Below, in pieces: positions 54,966-64,000 of a stretch of DNA of 64,000 bases. The DNA lies in assembly GCA_029204225.1 (NCBI GenBank), contig CM055095.1, forward strand, positions 68,222,755 through 68,286,754. Direction: 5' to 3'. A model generated the notes under the pieces. The model had not been told where the DNA came from. It searched no databases and saw nothing but the letters and a program-made list of their open reading frames with translations. The first letter of the stretch is position 1; each line of letters starts with the position of its first letter. The DNA is from Diphasiastrum complanatum. Its lineage: Eukaryota > Streptophyta > Lycopodiopsida > Lycopodiales > Lycopodiaceae. The translations under genes and the position numbers were made by a program.

Positions 54966-56258
54966 TTGAAAAAATTTATGTCCTCCTAGATAAAATGATA
55001 AAGCTTTAACTGCCATTATAAGACTCTCCTCGACTGGGCTCAGCTTGGAATGAGCAATACAGATCTCATTCTTCAGAAAATGCCTAAGATAGTGGCCCAG
55101 TCCACTGTCCCTATGGAACGAGGATGCATATTGTCTGAAACACCTCGTCTCACAACAAAATCATCTATTATGAGAGCATCCTACAATAGGAAATATGTTA
55201 GCAAAAACACACTCAGTGATTGAAAACATTCAAATGCAAGGAATATTAAACACTTACACATTCTTCATCATTAGCAGCAACCAGATCAAGATGATCAATA
55301 TAATGACCACGTATTGAAGTGGAATCATTAGTGAAGTGCATTAATGATGGATGAGGGAAGCCCATCTAGGATTGAAATGTCGTGAATTCTTCATCGGATG
55401 GTCTGCCTCGCCCATCCTCAGCTATATTTGATAAAGTCTTATTCAGGCATTCTTCACCAGTCATAAGACCCTCCTCATCATCAAAATCAATACCAGCAAC
55501 AAGGTCATCTGTCTCAAAATCTACAAAGTTGGAGAATTCGAAAATTGTGCCGGATAATAAACATAGAACCTCGTCCTCACGATAGTTAAAAAATTTACAT
55601 AAATCAGCAGTAGTAAAATATACATCGTCATTAACATAATATATAGGCAAATTGAAAAGACATTTCGAATTTCCCATAGATTTGGATTCATAATCAGATG
55701 TATTTTGGCCAATGAAAGAATCCCGGAGATCATCAGTATTTACATCAATGAAGTCACTTTCTTTATCAGGAGTGTCGATAAGAAAGTAACTGATATCCTT
55801 AATGGCTGACTGAACAGAGGTGAAAAAAGAGGGTCAGCAACAGGAACTTCATCATCATCTGGGATCTAAACTAACAGAAAAAGTACAAAACCACTCTGAT
55901 ATTCAACCAATCGACATTTCTTGTTGCAATACGGACACATTGAACTACTTTTGAAAAGATCAAACAATCTGGTGAACATTCTATCCAGTCTATGTCTAAA
56001 AGCTGGGAAGAAATGAACAAGATCAGTATAATGCATGTACTAGAGTGGACCTATGGAGAAAACCGGCTTGCTAAGCATATCTTTGAATCTGACATACTGT
56101 TCATAAAATACGTCAGAATTTGGTTGTGCAGTCCTGAAAACATGTAGATATGGCCTAAATAGATTGTGAAAGTAGTCTAGGTTTTCTAATAATTCCACAT
56201 TCACTCACAAATGAGCTCAAGCCTGATTCTCACGAGGATGATAAGGAAGAGGCCATGG
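54966..56258 (-). pseudogene. Gene C, copy B, 3' truncated
   Basis: The minus strand starts at ATG 56258 (MASSLSSS, early stop), with an open 55677-55366 part: NVFSICLYIMLMTMYILLLL in one frame and CLFNLPIYYVNDDVYFTTAD, then LCKFFNYREDEVLCLLSG, in the gene C frame. ECLNKTLSN reads through the place where copy A has TGA. The CPYCNKKCRL counterpart of the zinc-ribbon-like motif lies at about 55910-55940. Exon 2 begins near 55245 and breaks off at about 54970 against gene D. Confidence 0.6.
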
Positions 56259-56689
56259 CAGTAACGTGAATATCGCACTTGTGCACGCGGGAGAATTGAA
56301 CCAAAACTAATTATCAAAATGGCGTAGAAGATGGATATGTATGGCAGACAGATACAGAATATCGCACTTGTGCGCGAGTCGGTATAGTTGCAAGCAAACG
56401 GACAGCAATGAGCACGCACAAAAGCGATATGTCGCGAATTTCGAGAACTGAAAAGGTAAAAAATTAATCAGTTTTCGTGCCATTTATACTAAGCTTTTGC
56501 ACGTGTGGTCACGAGACTTAGGACACGTGTCTACTTTCAATTGGACAACAGACACATGCACGTGTGAGATGACACCTTCACACGTGTGAAATGGCACCTG
56601 GACACATGTCACGTGTTCATTCGATTGCTCAAAAACACGTGTCGCTCTCACATTCGATCGTACAAATTTCACTGTGACGCCTATCCCAT
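56259..56689. promoter_or_regulatory. Divergent promoter, copy B, with CACGTG and TCGCACTTGTGCGC motifs
   Basis: GTGAATATCGCACTTGTGCA at 56267 and CAGAATATCGCACTTGTGCG at 56355, then GCACGTGTGGTC, GACACGTGTCTAC, CACGTGTGAGATG, CACACGTGTGAAATG, CATGTCACGTGTTC and AACACGTGTCGC between 56495 and 56650. The layout matches copy A, but the H3-encoding exon that should follow is missing. Confidence 0.7.
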
Positions 56690-57913
56690 AATCCATTGTA
56701 GATAACGCTGCTGTTGATAATGTTGTAAAGATAGCTACCTCTATTTTGGATACTCCTATAATTGTTGTAGATACTACACATCCACCTCCTCCTCCTCGTC
56801 CCAATTTTTATACATATATAGATTCGAATGATTATCTTAAATTTGAGAAAGACATATCGGATGCTATAGATACAATTGGTACTCCTTTTTGTTTTAGACT
56901 AGATGAACTTGATTTTAGTATAAATTTTAGAGTTCTAGATTGCCTGGATCTCAAAGACAGACGGGCTTCTATCAGTGATCCTGTGATAGAGTCCAGGCTT
57001 ACACTCTTGCAATATGACATTGCAAGAGATTCATCAAATGAGTTGCTGGTGCAGAGTAACTTCCTACTTCAGGCCTTCAAGGAGAACAATGACACATTGT
57101 CACAGTGTTTGACAAGTGGATTTACACCAGCAACAAAGTATCTGCTCATACCTTATCATACAAAGTAAGTTATATTAAATGCTTCTTGTTGTTTTATGCA
57201 TTAACATTGGCATTGTCAATGAAAATAATACTCAGAATTGCAACTAAAGAAATTTCAATCTTATTTTGCAGTGACCACTGGAGTTTAAACCTGATCTCTA
57301 TTAAGAGATCTGTAAATAATATTATTAAATATTTTTGTGTGAAGATGAATTCAGCGAGAAATACGCATAAGGATGTAGATATATACATTCCATATCTAGG
57401 TAAATATATTCCTACAGACGTTCCCCATTCCGTGGACTGGCAGATCGTCAGCTTGGAGGTAAACTTTGTCTTTCTTAATGGCATTTTGAAATCAGTATTC
57501 TAATGAAATATTTTTAATCTATCTCATTCTGTTTCATAATTGATTTCTTGTGTGCTGAATTATTTTGCAGTCACCCCAGCAAAATGATTCATTCAGCTGT
57601 GGGTGGTACACATTGTACAATGCCCAAGTTGTTTTTTGAGTTGTTCAACCTTCAACAAGATGTTAATATTTCTAAGGTAATAAATTCTGTTTATTCTTAT
57701 TTTGGAATCATGATTAGTTTTCTATTCTGGTGATGTTATTGGCCATTACTAATATATGAATGTTCTATTTTGCAGTTTACACTTCCTGAGTACACATCAA
57801 ACCAGGTGTACAGATTTAGACAAGAAATTATCCTGAGTATACTGGCTAGGGCAAGGCTTCAGCCTCCCGTTATTGATGATGGTGCAAAGGATGATGTAGT
57901 TGTACTAAATTAA
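56690..57913 (+). pseudogene. Gene B, copy B: Ulp1-like protease without the H3 part
   Basis: The first exon (about 56690-57164) contains DTPIIVVDTTHPPPPPRPNF, GTPFCFRLDELDFSINFRVL and DIARDSSNELLVQSNFLLQA. Intron GTAAGT. Exon 57272-57458: DHWSLNLISIKR (catalytic His), KMNSARNTHKDVDIYIPYLG, SVDWQIVSLEV. Exon 57571-57676: QQNDSFSCGWYTLYN with the Gln and the Cys (57598-57600), then a 1-bp insertion shifts the frame at NAQVVF. Last exon 57776-57913: TLPEYTSNQVYRFRQEIILS to VVLN. Three GT-AG introns align with those of copy A. The family is C48 (Ulp1/SENP-like), though the Asp position reads Asn. Everything encoding H3 is deleted upstream. Confidence 0.75.
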
Positions 57914-58237
57914 GATCAGAAAAAATATAGATAGCATAGAACAAAAATACATGTATAGACTTCATAGAAAAATATACATTGATATATGAAATGGTGCTCC
58001 AGTTTATGAATTTGGAAGCACAAAATACATTTATAGATGCCCAACTTGGGCTTTCATTTATTGAATGCAAGAGTGTATACACAGACTTTTACTAAAGTTT
58101 ATTTGGAACTATTGTTCTCCCACAATGGTGATTGTTGTAGGTAGATCTTTGCAGCACATTATCAACTCCTGTCTTTTTCGCATCTGTGACATGGCAAATA
58201 TTAGTGAATGTGCAATTGTAAATGATGATATTTTCTA
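57914..58237. other. No supported gene
   Basis: Intergenic between genes B and A of copy B, where the two converge. Confidence 0.45.
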
Positions 58238-59002
58238 TTATTTTGTTCTATTTTGAAATGGCAATAAACATAAAGTACTTACAAGTCTTCCGTTGATGAT
58301 AAATCTGAAATATGTTGGTAGATTGGTTTGTAATAGCATGAGCTCTATTCTGATAAAATCAAGCTTCCAGTGCTCTTCCACCTCAACCATAGTCAAATAT
58401 TCCTCATTGTAGATAATGCTTATCTCCATTCGGTTTGTGTGACCATTTAGTTCAAAGTCTTGATCCAGTGGTAGCCATGTACCTTCAATTTTCTTGTATC
58501 TCTGGTAGCTAAATGTGAGACTGAGCATTTGCTTTTCGATATGATAATGAAAGATCATTGAAGACTTTTTAATCCTGCATTCTATGTCATTATTTGTTTA
58601 ATTATTCCAGTCTTGATCCATGAGATTTGACAAAATCTCATGTGATAAATCCTTGCAAACAAATAAAGTTGGTGTCCTACGAACACTAGCACTCGAGAAA
58701 AAATCAACAAATGTATGCAATGAGATAAACCAACTTAGGTGAACAATCTTCGAGCCTGTGCTTATCTTCATAGCAAATTTAATATCAATGAGTAGCTTGC
58801 ATCTCAAGGATTCAAAAACAATGCTGTCAGGAGTAGGCCACTCATCAGTTTGAAAACTAGGCAATGGAATTGCTTTGAGCTTGCCAAAACCTCCATCTAT
58901 TTGTGGCGTATATAAAGATTCATAAAAATAGAAACCACAATCTGCAAGTTCCTTTGGACTTTGTGATTGATTGTGATACTGTTCTGTTTGCATCACACAC
59001 AT
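58238..59002 (-). pseudogene. Gene A, copy B (unrecognised)
   Basis: 59002-58598: KELADCGFYFYESLYTPQID, IPLPSFQTDEWPTPDSIVFE, KISTGSKIVHLSWFISLHTF, then VDFFSSASVRRTPTLFVCKD. After a stop near 58600 it continues 58558-58238: YHIEKQMLSLTFSYQRY, EISIIYNEEYLTMVEVEEHW, KLDFIRIELMLLQTNLPTYF. It aligns with copy A 34785-35627. No known domain is seen. The 5' exon (MASGSRRPRS in copy A) was not found; the sequence beyond 59010 belongs to another element. Confidence 0.6.
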
Positions 59003-59039
59003 TTCTTACGTTATACTGAATTTCAATTACTCTAACATG

Positions 59040-59592
59040 GATTTTTAGGCGACACCAGCAAGTAACAATTCTGACTAATGTGTGCAAGGAATTAGCCGAA
59101 GCTGTTAAGCATAACCTTTAGCAGAACTTCCTTCAAACTCTGAATGAGCTATGTGTTCAGATAATGAGATTGTTTGATGTTTTGATTTGTTTGCTTTCTT
59201 CGATAAGAACTAATCCTCTGTGTTTGATTAAGAAGAATCCTTAGCCAATGTGATTCTGCTTGATGAATCTATTTGCTAGTTGTTGTCTGTTCTGATTGTT
59301 TACTTGATGTCTGAAGAGCCTGGAAGATAAAGTAAAATTTACAATTGCAGACCTTGACCAAATCGTTTCATCATTGATGTTCCTGGATGCCAATTTACCC
59401 AAATATCTTTGGATAACCAGTTATGTCGCTGTAGTATACATTGTGAATTATATACATTCTAGTCTGTTTACCATCATACATACATTTGCCATGCAAAGGA
59501 TGAGATTATTCTCTCTCTTGGGGAATGATCAAACCTTTTATACTACGTGATTCATCACTTTTGTGAAAATCTATAACGACTAGGTCACCACA
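59040..59592 (+). mobile_element. Gypsy 5' LTR (start uncertain)
   Basis: The right end is fixed by CACCACA at 59592 followed by a perfect tRNA-Asp primer site. The left end is somewhere after 59010, where copy B ends. TATACTACG-like words lie near 59540. Confidence 0.5.
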
Positions 59593-59597
59593 TAATT

Positions 59598-59615
59598 TGG
59601 CGCCGTTGCCGGGGA
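59598..59615 (+). other. Primer binding site, tRNA-Asp
   Basis: TGGCGCCGTTGCCGGGGA, an exact complement of the plant tRNA-Asp 3' end, used by many plant gypsy (Athila/Tat-type) elements. Confidence 0.9.
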
Positions 59616-59639
59616 GATGAATTCCACCTTTTGCGATAG

Positions 59640-60599
59640 TTTTAAGTGTATTACATCTACAAAAGCAACTATTCAGATACTCTCAAGCAACTATTGAACA
59701 GAAATGTTTAGAGCGTGCACAGCGATTAGAAGCATATAGGAAGTCTAGAGATTTGTATTTGCAGAATTTGCAAAACTCACCAGTTAGAGCAAGATTGACA
59801 CCTGAAGCGCTTAATGATCTTCTAAACGCTACTACGGCATTTGTAGATTAATTTGAGGAAAGATATGTAGAAACACCAAGTTCTACAGATTCACCTGAAT
59901 CAGATTCGTCTGATTCTACTTCTGAACCAAGTTTAGAATCTTTGTCCGAGCAAAGTTTAGATTCAGATCCTCCAAGTCCATCTCGTTCACCACCATCTGT
60001 AAATATGGCTAATCCAGCGCCACCCACATCTACAAAAAATCAAATACGATTTCTTTAAGAGATCATCATCTGAAGATGCGGATAGTTATTTGTCGCAATT
60101 TGAATCCATTACCATAGCAAACAAAGAGCAGACGGACGAGGATAAAGTTAGAATTTTGTCAGGTCTTTTGCGGAAGCAGACTAGGATTTGGTACAGTCAA
60201 TTAGTACCGAAAACGGTTAATACTTGGAACGCTTTATAAGCAGCATTCCTTAAACAATTTAGGGAAATAGGATATTCCACTAGATTGTTGGCTCGGCTTA
60301 ACTTTGTTGAGAAAAAGCCAAAGGAATCACTTAGGAAATATACTCGTAGGGTTAAGAATTTAATAGGAAAGTTAGGAGCCCAATATCCAGTTCCTATGCA
60401 AAATGAATGGTTCTTGGGTGGTTTGCCTAAGAAAATAGATCGTTATTGTTAATAGGGTTTGATGATTTCTTTGGAAGATGTCATTGCCTCTGCCGAGAAT
60501 TACAAAACCTCTCGAATTTCTCGCAGACGGAGAAATGAAAGAAAAAGTAGTAAAAAGCACAAATTTAAACGAACAGAAGAATCTGAAACATCTATTGAG
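59640..60599 (+). pseudogene. Ty3-gypsy gag N-terminal half
   Basis: A broken plus-strand frame: SPVRARLTPEALNDLLNATT, a Ser/Pro-rich acidic stretch, then the Retrotrans_gag core SEDADSYLSQFESITIANKE, VRILSGLLRKQTRIWYSQLV, AAFLKQFREIGYSTRLLARL, NFVEKKPKESLRKYTRRVKN, and WFLGGLPKKIDRYC, with a basic end (RRRRNERKSSKKHKF). Stops occur at ALF-like and C-stop positions. It is cut at 60599 by a copia LTR. Confidence 0.85.
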
Positions 60600-61454
60600 T
60601 GTTGAAAATTGTCACTTCTCACTTGACATTGGTTAGTGTAAATATTGATCAAACATTAGAATAATGTGATGATCTAATTTCACACGTGTGGAGCCTGTTT
60701 CCACATGTGAAAGGATGTACTTTTCATGCTTGTATATATCTAAATTGATTTTGTATCAATCTAGTTAGTGTGAACATCATATGACTAGTTTTTTAGTCAA
60801 GTTGACTAGTCACCTAAAAATTAGCTTTTCCTTGCATGTGCATAAGTAAATGCTCCCACATGGCAAGTGGATGTTCACACGTGTGTATAGAGTACTAGAA
60901 GATAAGAGTTGACCATTTTCCTTAGATCCTATTTTGTAGGAAATAATTCTAGGAGACTAGCTTTTTGGATTTTAGCCATATTCTAGAAGGTCAACTATTG
61001 GATAAGGATCAAGGATGAATCAAATGGATAGATCTGAGTGATGTGGCACTCTTCACACATGTGAAGACCTGTTGGACTGTACCAGACTCATGGATGTACT
61101 TGATCCATAAAAGGATCATCATTTTGCTAGGAAGATTGATGAGACTTTTGCATTCTACACTTTTGTGAGGTTCTAGTCATTTGTCTTGTGATTTCTATGA
61201 ATGATTGCTATCTAGGATGATTATACTTGTTGTTTCAGGTGTAGGCCATACTGTGGATAGTACTCCACACGTGTGAGGCCACTCTCACTAATTAATGATG
61301 TGTTGATCCATTGCTCTTGCTTAAATCCAAGTGTAGTGAATCTAGATCAAGATCTAATGTGTAGAACTTGATAGATCCATTGATTAGACAACCAACAACT
61401 CTCTATGATTGTAAAGTACAATCATTATTGTCCTAAAAATTGTAAAATTTATCA
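60600..61454 (+). mobile_element. Copia 5' LTR (855 bp)
   Basis: TGTTGAAAATTGTCACTTCT to AATTTATCA, followed at once by the tRNA-Met primer site. It is inserted in the gypsy gag. It contains the palindrome CACACGTGTG at 60681, about 60877 and 61266, with CACACATGTG and CCACATGTGA variants, an unusual density for an LTR. Confidence 0.85.
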
Positions 61455-61466
61455 TGGTATCAGAGC
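61455..61466 (+). other. Primer binding site, initiator tRNA-Met
   Basis: TGGTATCAGAGC, the standard plant Ty1-copia primer site, directly at the LTR end. Confidence 0.97.
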
Positions 61467-62048
61467 TACGTAAGAGAGTGATCATTGAATCATAAATCTT
61501 GTAAAGATCATTGGCAAAATTTGTTTCTGGCCAATACTAGTGAGGGCGAGTTCATCTAGAGTGATAGCTTGTAATCATTTGGATCAAAACTACTTGGAGG
61601 CTGTGTATGTACTTTTCACACGTGTGAAACCGTACAGCAACTTTCATTTCAAGATACTTGTGTTTGATTGGTCCCAAAATCACAATACTAGTTCATTATT
61701 TGTGCTTTTTGAAGCATAATATTGATCTAGATTCAATCTAGCTAATGCCTATGACCAAAAAGAGTTTTGAATCATTGAAGCATTTCTTTTTAGAGTCTAA
61801 GATCAGATCTTAGAGGCTGATTTGTTCAGATCCTTAGTTGAAGTGAAATCTCTAAGAAAAGTGTAAAGCAATTTTTTTTTGTGAGAGTGAAACCTAGGAA
61901 TTTTTGGCAAGATCTTTGTGTATCATTCAAGCTTGTGTGCTAGTTTGATAAAGACAAGCCTATAGGCATTCTTTTAAGCTTTAGAACCTTCATAGATCTT
62001 TTAAAATTCAGAAATCTTTGTGATTTTTAGAAGAGCATTCATTCTACA
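61467..62048 (+). mobile_element. Copia leader
   Basis: Noncoding stretch between primer site and gag start, with one further TTTCACACGTGTGAAA palindrome (about 61615-61630). Confidence 0.8.
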
Positions 62049-63033
62049 ATGTCATCCATGGGTGGATATTTGACGGAATCAAGTGAGAGACTCACTTCCA
62101 CAAATTATTCCATTTGGAAAGTGAGGATGGAATCACTCCTAGTGATCCATGATCTATTTGACATAGTTCAAGGAGTTGAGGAAGAGTCTCAAACTCCCCA
62201 AGAACAAGCCAAATACAAGAAGAGAGCAAGATTAGCTCTACATTGCATAAAGTTAAATGTATGCAATGACCTCTTGAGAGGTATCTTCTTGTACCTCATC
62301 CAAAGAGGCTTGGGATTCATTAAAGAGCATCTATGAATCCAATAATACTTCAAGAATCCTCATGCTAAGAAATCAAGTTTTCCAAAGCATGAAAGGAAGT
62401 GGAGAGAGTGGATAAGAGTATGTCCTTAGGATCAAATCTCTTAACAAGGAGTTAAGTTCAATAGGAGAGAAGATCCAAGATCAAGAGCTAGTACAAATCA
62501 TCTTGAATGGTCTAGGTGATGAGTTCACCAACTTAGTCCAATCATTTGCCATTCAAGACACTCTTCCATCCATTGAAAAGTTGCACAATGTTCTTGTGGC
62601 CGAGGAGAGTAGGCTTCTACACCTCAAGACAAGAATGGATAGCATGTCACTTAATGGAGGAGAGGAGAAAGCTAACTTTACATCTAAAGGCAAGAAGAAG
62701 CAACATCCATTCAAGAAAAATCAAGGCAAGGAGGCCGAGATGAAGAATGATGGATCTACTTCCAAAGGCAAAGTGAAAAACAAGGCAAAAATCAAGTGTT
62801 TCTTTTGTGGAAAGAAAGGACACTTTGCCTCAGAATGCTACTTGAAGAAGACTCAACAAGCCAAAGGATATCAAGGGAACATTGCTCAAGAGGAAGAAGA
62901 AGAGGATGGATTCAACACATCCTTAATGGTTGCATCTACACCAACTTCAAGTCAAGACATATGGTGGATAGATACTGGGGCTAGTTATAGTGCCTGGACA
63001 GCAGATCAATATTTGGTTATATTTTCAAACTAG
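62049..63033 (+). pseudogene. Copia gag and protease start, truncated
   Basis: ATG 62049: MSSMGGYLTESSERLTSTNY, SIWKVRMESLLVIHDLFDIV (UBN2-type gag). After a frame break, the 62503-63033 frame: NGLGDEFTNLVQSFAIQDTL, a lysine-rich run, a complete CCHC knuckle CFFCGKKGHFASEC (62800), and WWIDTGASYSAW, the aspartic protease motif with D-T-G. Homology ends at about 62990, after which sequence is unrelated. Integrase and RT are absent from the window. It is similar in type to the copia at 21157-22023 but not the same copy. Confidence 0.88.
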
Positions 63034-63613
63034 TAAGAGCTGTTCTCGTTAGTTATGAGAAGCACTAGAGGAAACTTCTTTGTAAGTGCTTTTTCTGTCC
63101 ATTTGTTTCTCAACATGTGGTGGAAGTTACTTGTGATGAGTAAGTAGCAATATGCTCAAGTAGCTTTGGAATGGTATTAAGCAAAATGGTGATGTCATAA
63201 TAAAAGAGTCTACTTTAACTGAAATTTTGGAATCGTGCATCTTGGATTTCTAATAATCAAACCTGTTTGTCAATCTTTTGTGAAGAGTGAGGCGTTCCCA
63301 TTCCATGCACAAGCATGAGCACCAAGTATATGCTTGTGTACAGATGAGACCTAAGCAGTGTTGGTTGGCTAAAATTAATTGTTTTTTGAATTCTTTCTAC
63401 TTGTTTATCATGGATCCTTTGACTTTTTCTGTTGCATTTGAACTTTTTATAAGCTTACCTTGTGAAATCACTGACTTGTCAAATTAAATCTCTGAATTTG
63501 GATATGTTCCAATCTCAGAAAATATATATGCTTGTGGCCTTTTGTACATGTTGTGTTGTTGCATATTCACATCAGTTATTAGTGATTGAAGTTGTCATGT
63601 TATACGAATCCAG
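63034..63613. other. Intron-like sequence, no gene seen
   Basis: T-rich noncoding, probably intron of the host gene whose exons follow. Confidence 0.4.
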
Positions 63614-63709
63614 GGCTACCTTATTTATGTAGTGAAGCAAAAACTGAAAGCAGAATATGTTGGTCTTCCTGGAGATGAAATAAAGAAGCTGAAATTTTCT
63701 GGAATAGTG
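63614..63709 (+). CDS. Probable host gene exon (product unrecognised)
   Basis: Follows an acceptor (ACGAATCCAG). The open frame reads GYLIYVVKQKLKAEYVGLPG, then DEIKKLKFSGIV, with non-repetitive, protein-like composition. The donor would be GT at 63710-63711 (GTGGTCCGC), not strong. It is in the same strand and plausible phase with the next exon. I do not recognise the family. Confidence 0.4.
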
Positions 63710-63835
63710 GTCCGCATCTGTTTCTATATCTCAAGCTTAGTTGCTCCCTTCTATATTTCCTTTATAAGTAGTGCTTTTTAAAGTTGTGGGAACCCCAGTA
63801 TACTACTAGCTCAGGGAGTCACCCTATTGTTGCAG

Positions 63836-63946
63836 ATTACTGATGTGATCAGGTCTCCAGAAGTTGCTTTTACTGGAGACACAATGGTTTTCATTGTAGA
63901 TGAATCCAATCTTGATGTGCTCAGGGCAAAGGTGCTCATCATGGAG
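63836..63946 (+). CDS. Probable host gene exon (product unrecognised)
   Basis: A good acceptor (CTATTGTTGCAG) and a strong donor (GAGGTAATAAG) bound 111 nt, exactly 37 codons: ITDVIRSPEVAFTGDTMVFI, then VDESNLDVLRAKVLIME. The exon has no stop and no retroelement resemblance. The gene continues beyond the window edge. Confidence 0.55.
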
Positions 63947-64000
63947 GTAATAAGTTTTATGTTTTGCTCAACTATTCTCCTTGAAAATTTTGATAATAAA

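Noticed and set aside
34300-59010. Polinton/Maverick or endogenous giant virus as source of the multi-gene element
   Set aside because: A cysteine protease and several genes are suggestive, but I see no type-B DNA polymerase, retroviral-type integrase, packaging ATPase or capsid motif in copies A or B.
1-64000. CRISPR arrays, operons, bacterial signals and tRNA/rRNA genes
   Set aside because: None seen; tRNA-like words are retroelement primer sites, and spliced genes plus LTR elements show this is a plant nuclear sequence.

Overview
This window looks like AT-rich, repeat-dominated nuclear DNA from a land plant with a large genome. It holds GT-AG spliced genes, decayed Ty1-copia and Ty3-gypsy elements with plant-type primer sites (tRNA-Met and tRNA-Asp), and one intact plant-specific GRAS transcription factor. 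A gymnosperm or another non-flowering vascular plant would fit, but nothing in the sequence fixes the species.

Layout. 1-10.95 kb: remnants of a minus-strand gypsy family whose LTRs, tRNA-Asp primer sites and repeat-rich leaders recur in the window. 10.95-13.55 kb: copy C of an unusual multi-gene element that includes a histone H3-like gene. 14.0-15.2 kb: an inverted repeat with arms of about 285 bp. 15.3-16.6 kb: short tandem repeats. 17.1-17.5 kb: a third histone H3-like fragment (copy D). 17.5-22.06 kb: a fairly complete minus-strand copia element. 22.4-30.8 kb: copia and gypsy scraps, LTRs, tandem repeats and microsatellites. 31.5-33.3 kb: an intact intronless GRAS gene of NSP2 type, the only clearly functional host gene. 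34.3-43.08 kb: copy A of the unusual element. 43.1-52.8 kb: gypsy and copia remnants and two well-delimited LTRs. 52.83-59.0 kb: copy B, in inverted orientation to copy A. 59.0-63.0 kb: a gypsy leader and gag interrupted by a copia 5' end. 63.6-63.95 kb: probable exons of a host gene that runs off the right edge.

The most interesting object is the repeated element (copies A-D). Copy A carries four genes. Gene A (+) is unrecognised. Gene B (-) has an H3 histone fold at its N-terminus followed by a linker and an Ulp1/C48-type cysteine protease domain. Gene C (+) is unrecognised. Gene D (-) is long, has a coiled coil, a CxxC segment and acidic motifs, and is the candidate transposase. Genes B and C are divergent around a promoter region dense in CACGTG and AATATCGCACTTGTGCGC-type palindromes. 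In copies A and C the H3-like N-termini keep K4-Q5-T6 and R8 but lack K9. Copies A and B are each broken, mostly at different places (A has the protease cysteine changed to tyrosine, B has a 1-bp frameshift beside it), as expected for old copies of a once active element. That this is a transposable element carrying its own H3-like histone is an inference from multi-copy dispersal, a shared terminus and gene content. I do not recognise it as a described family.
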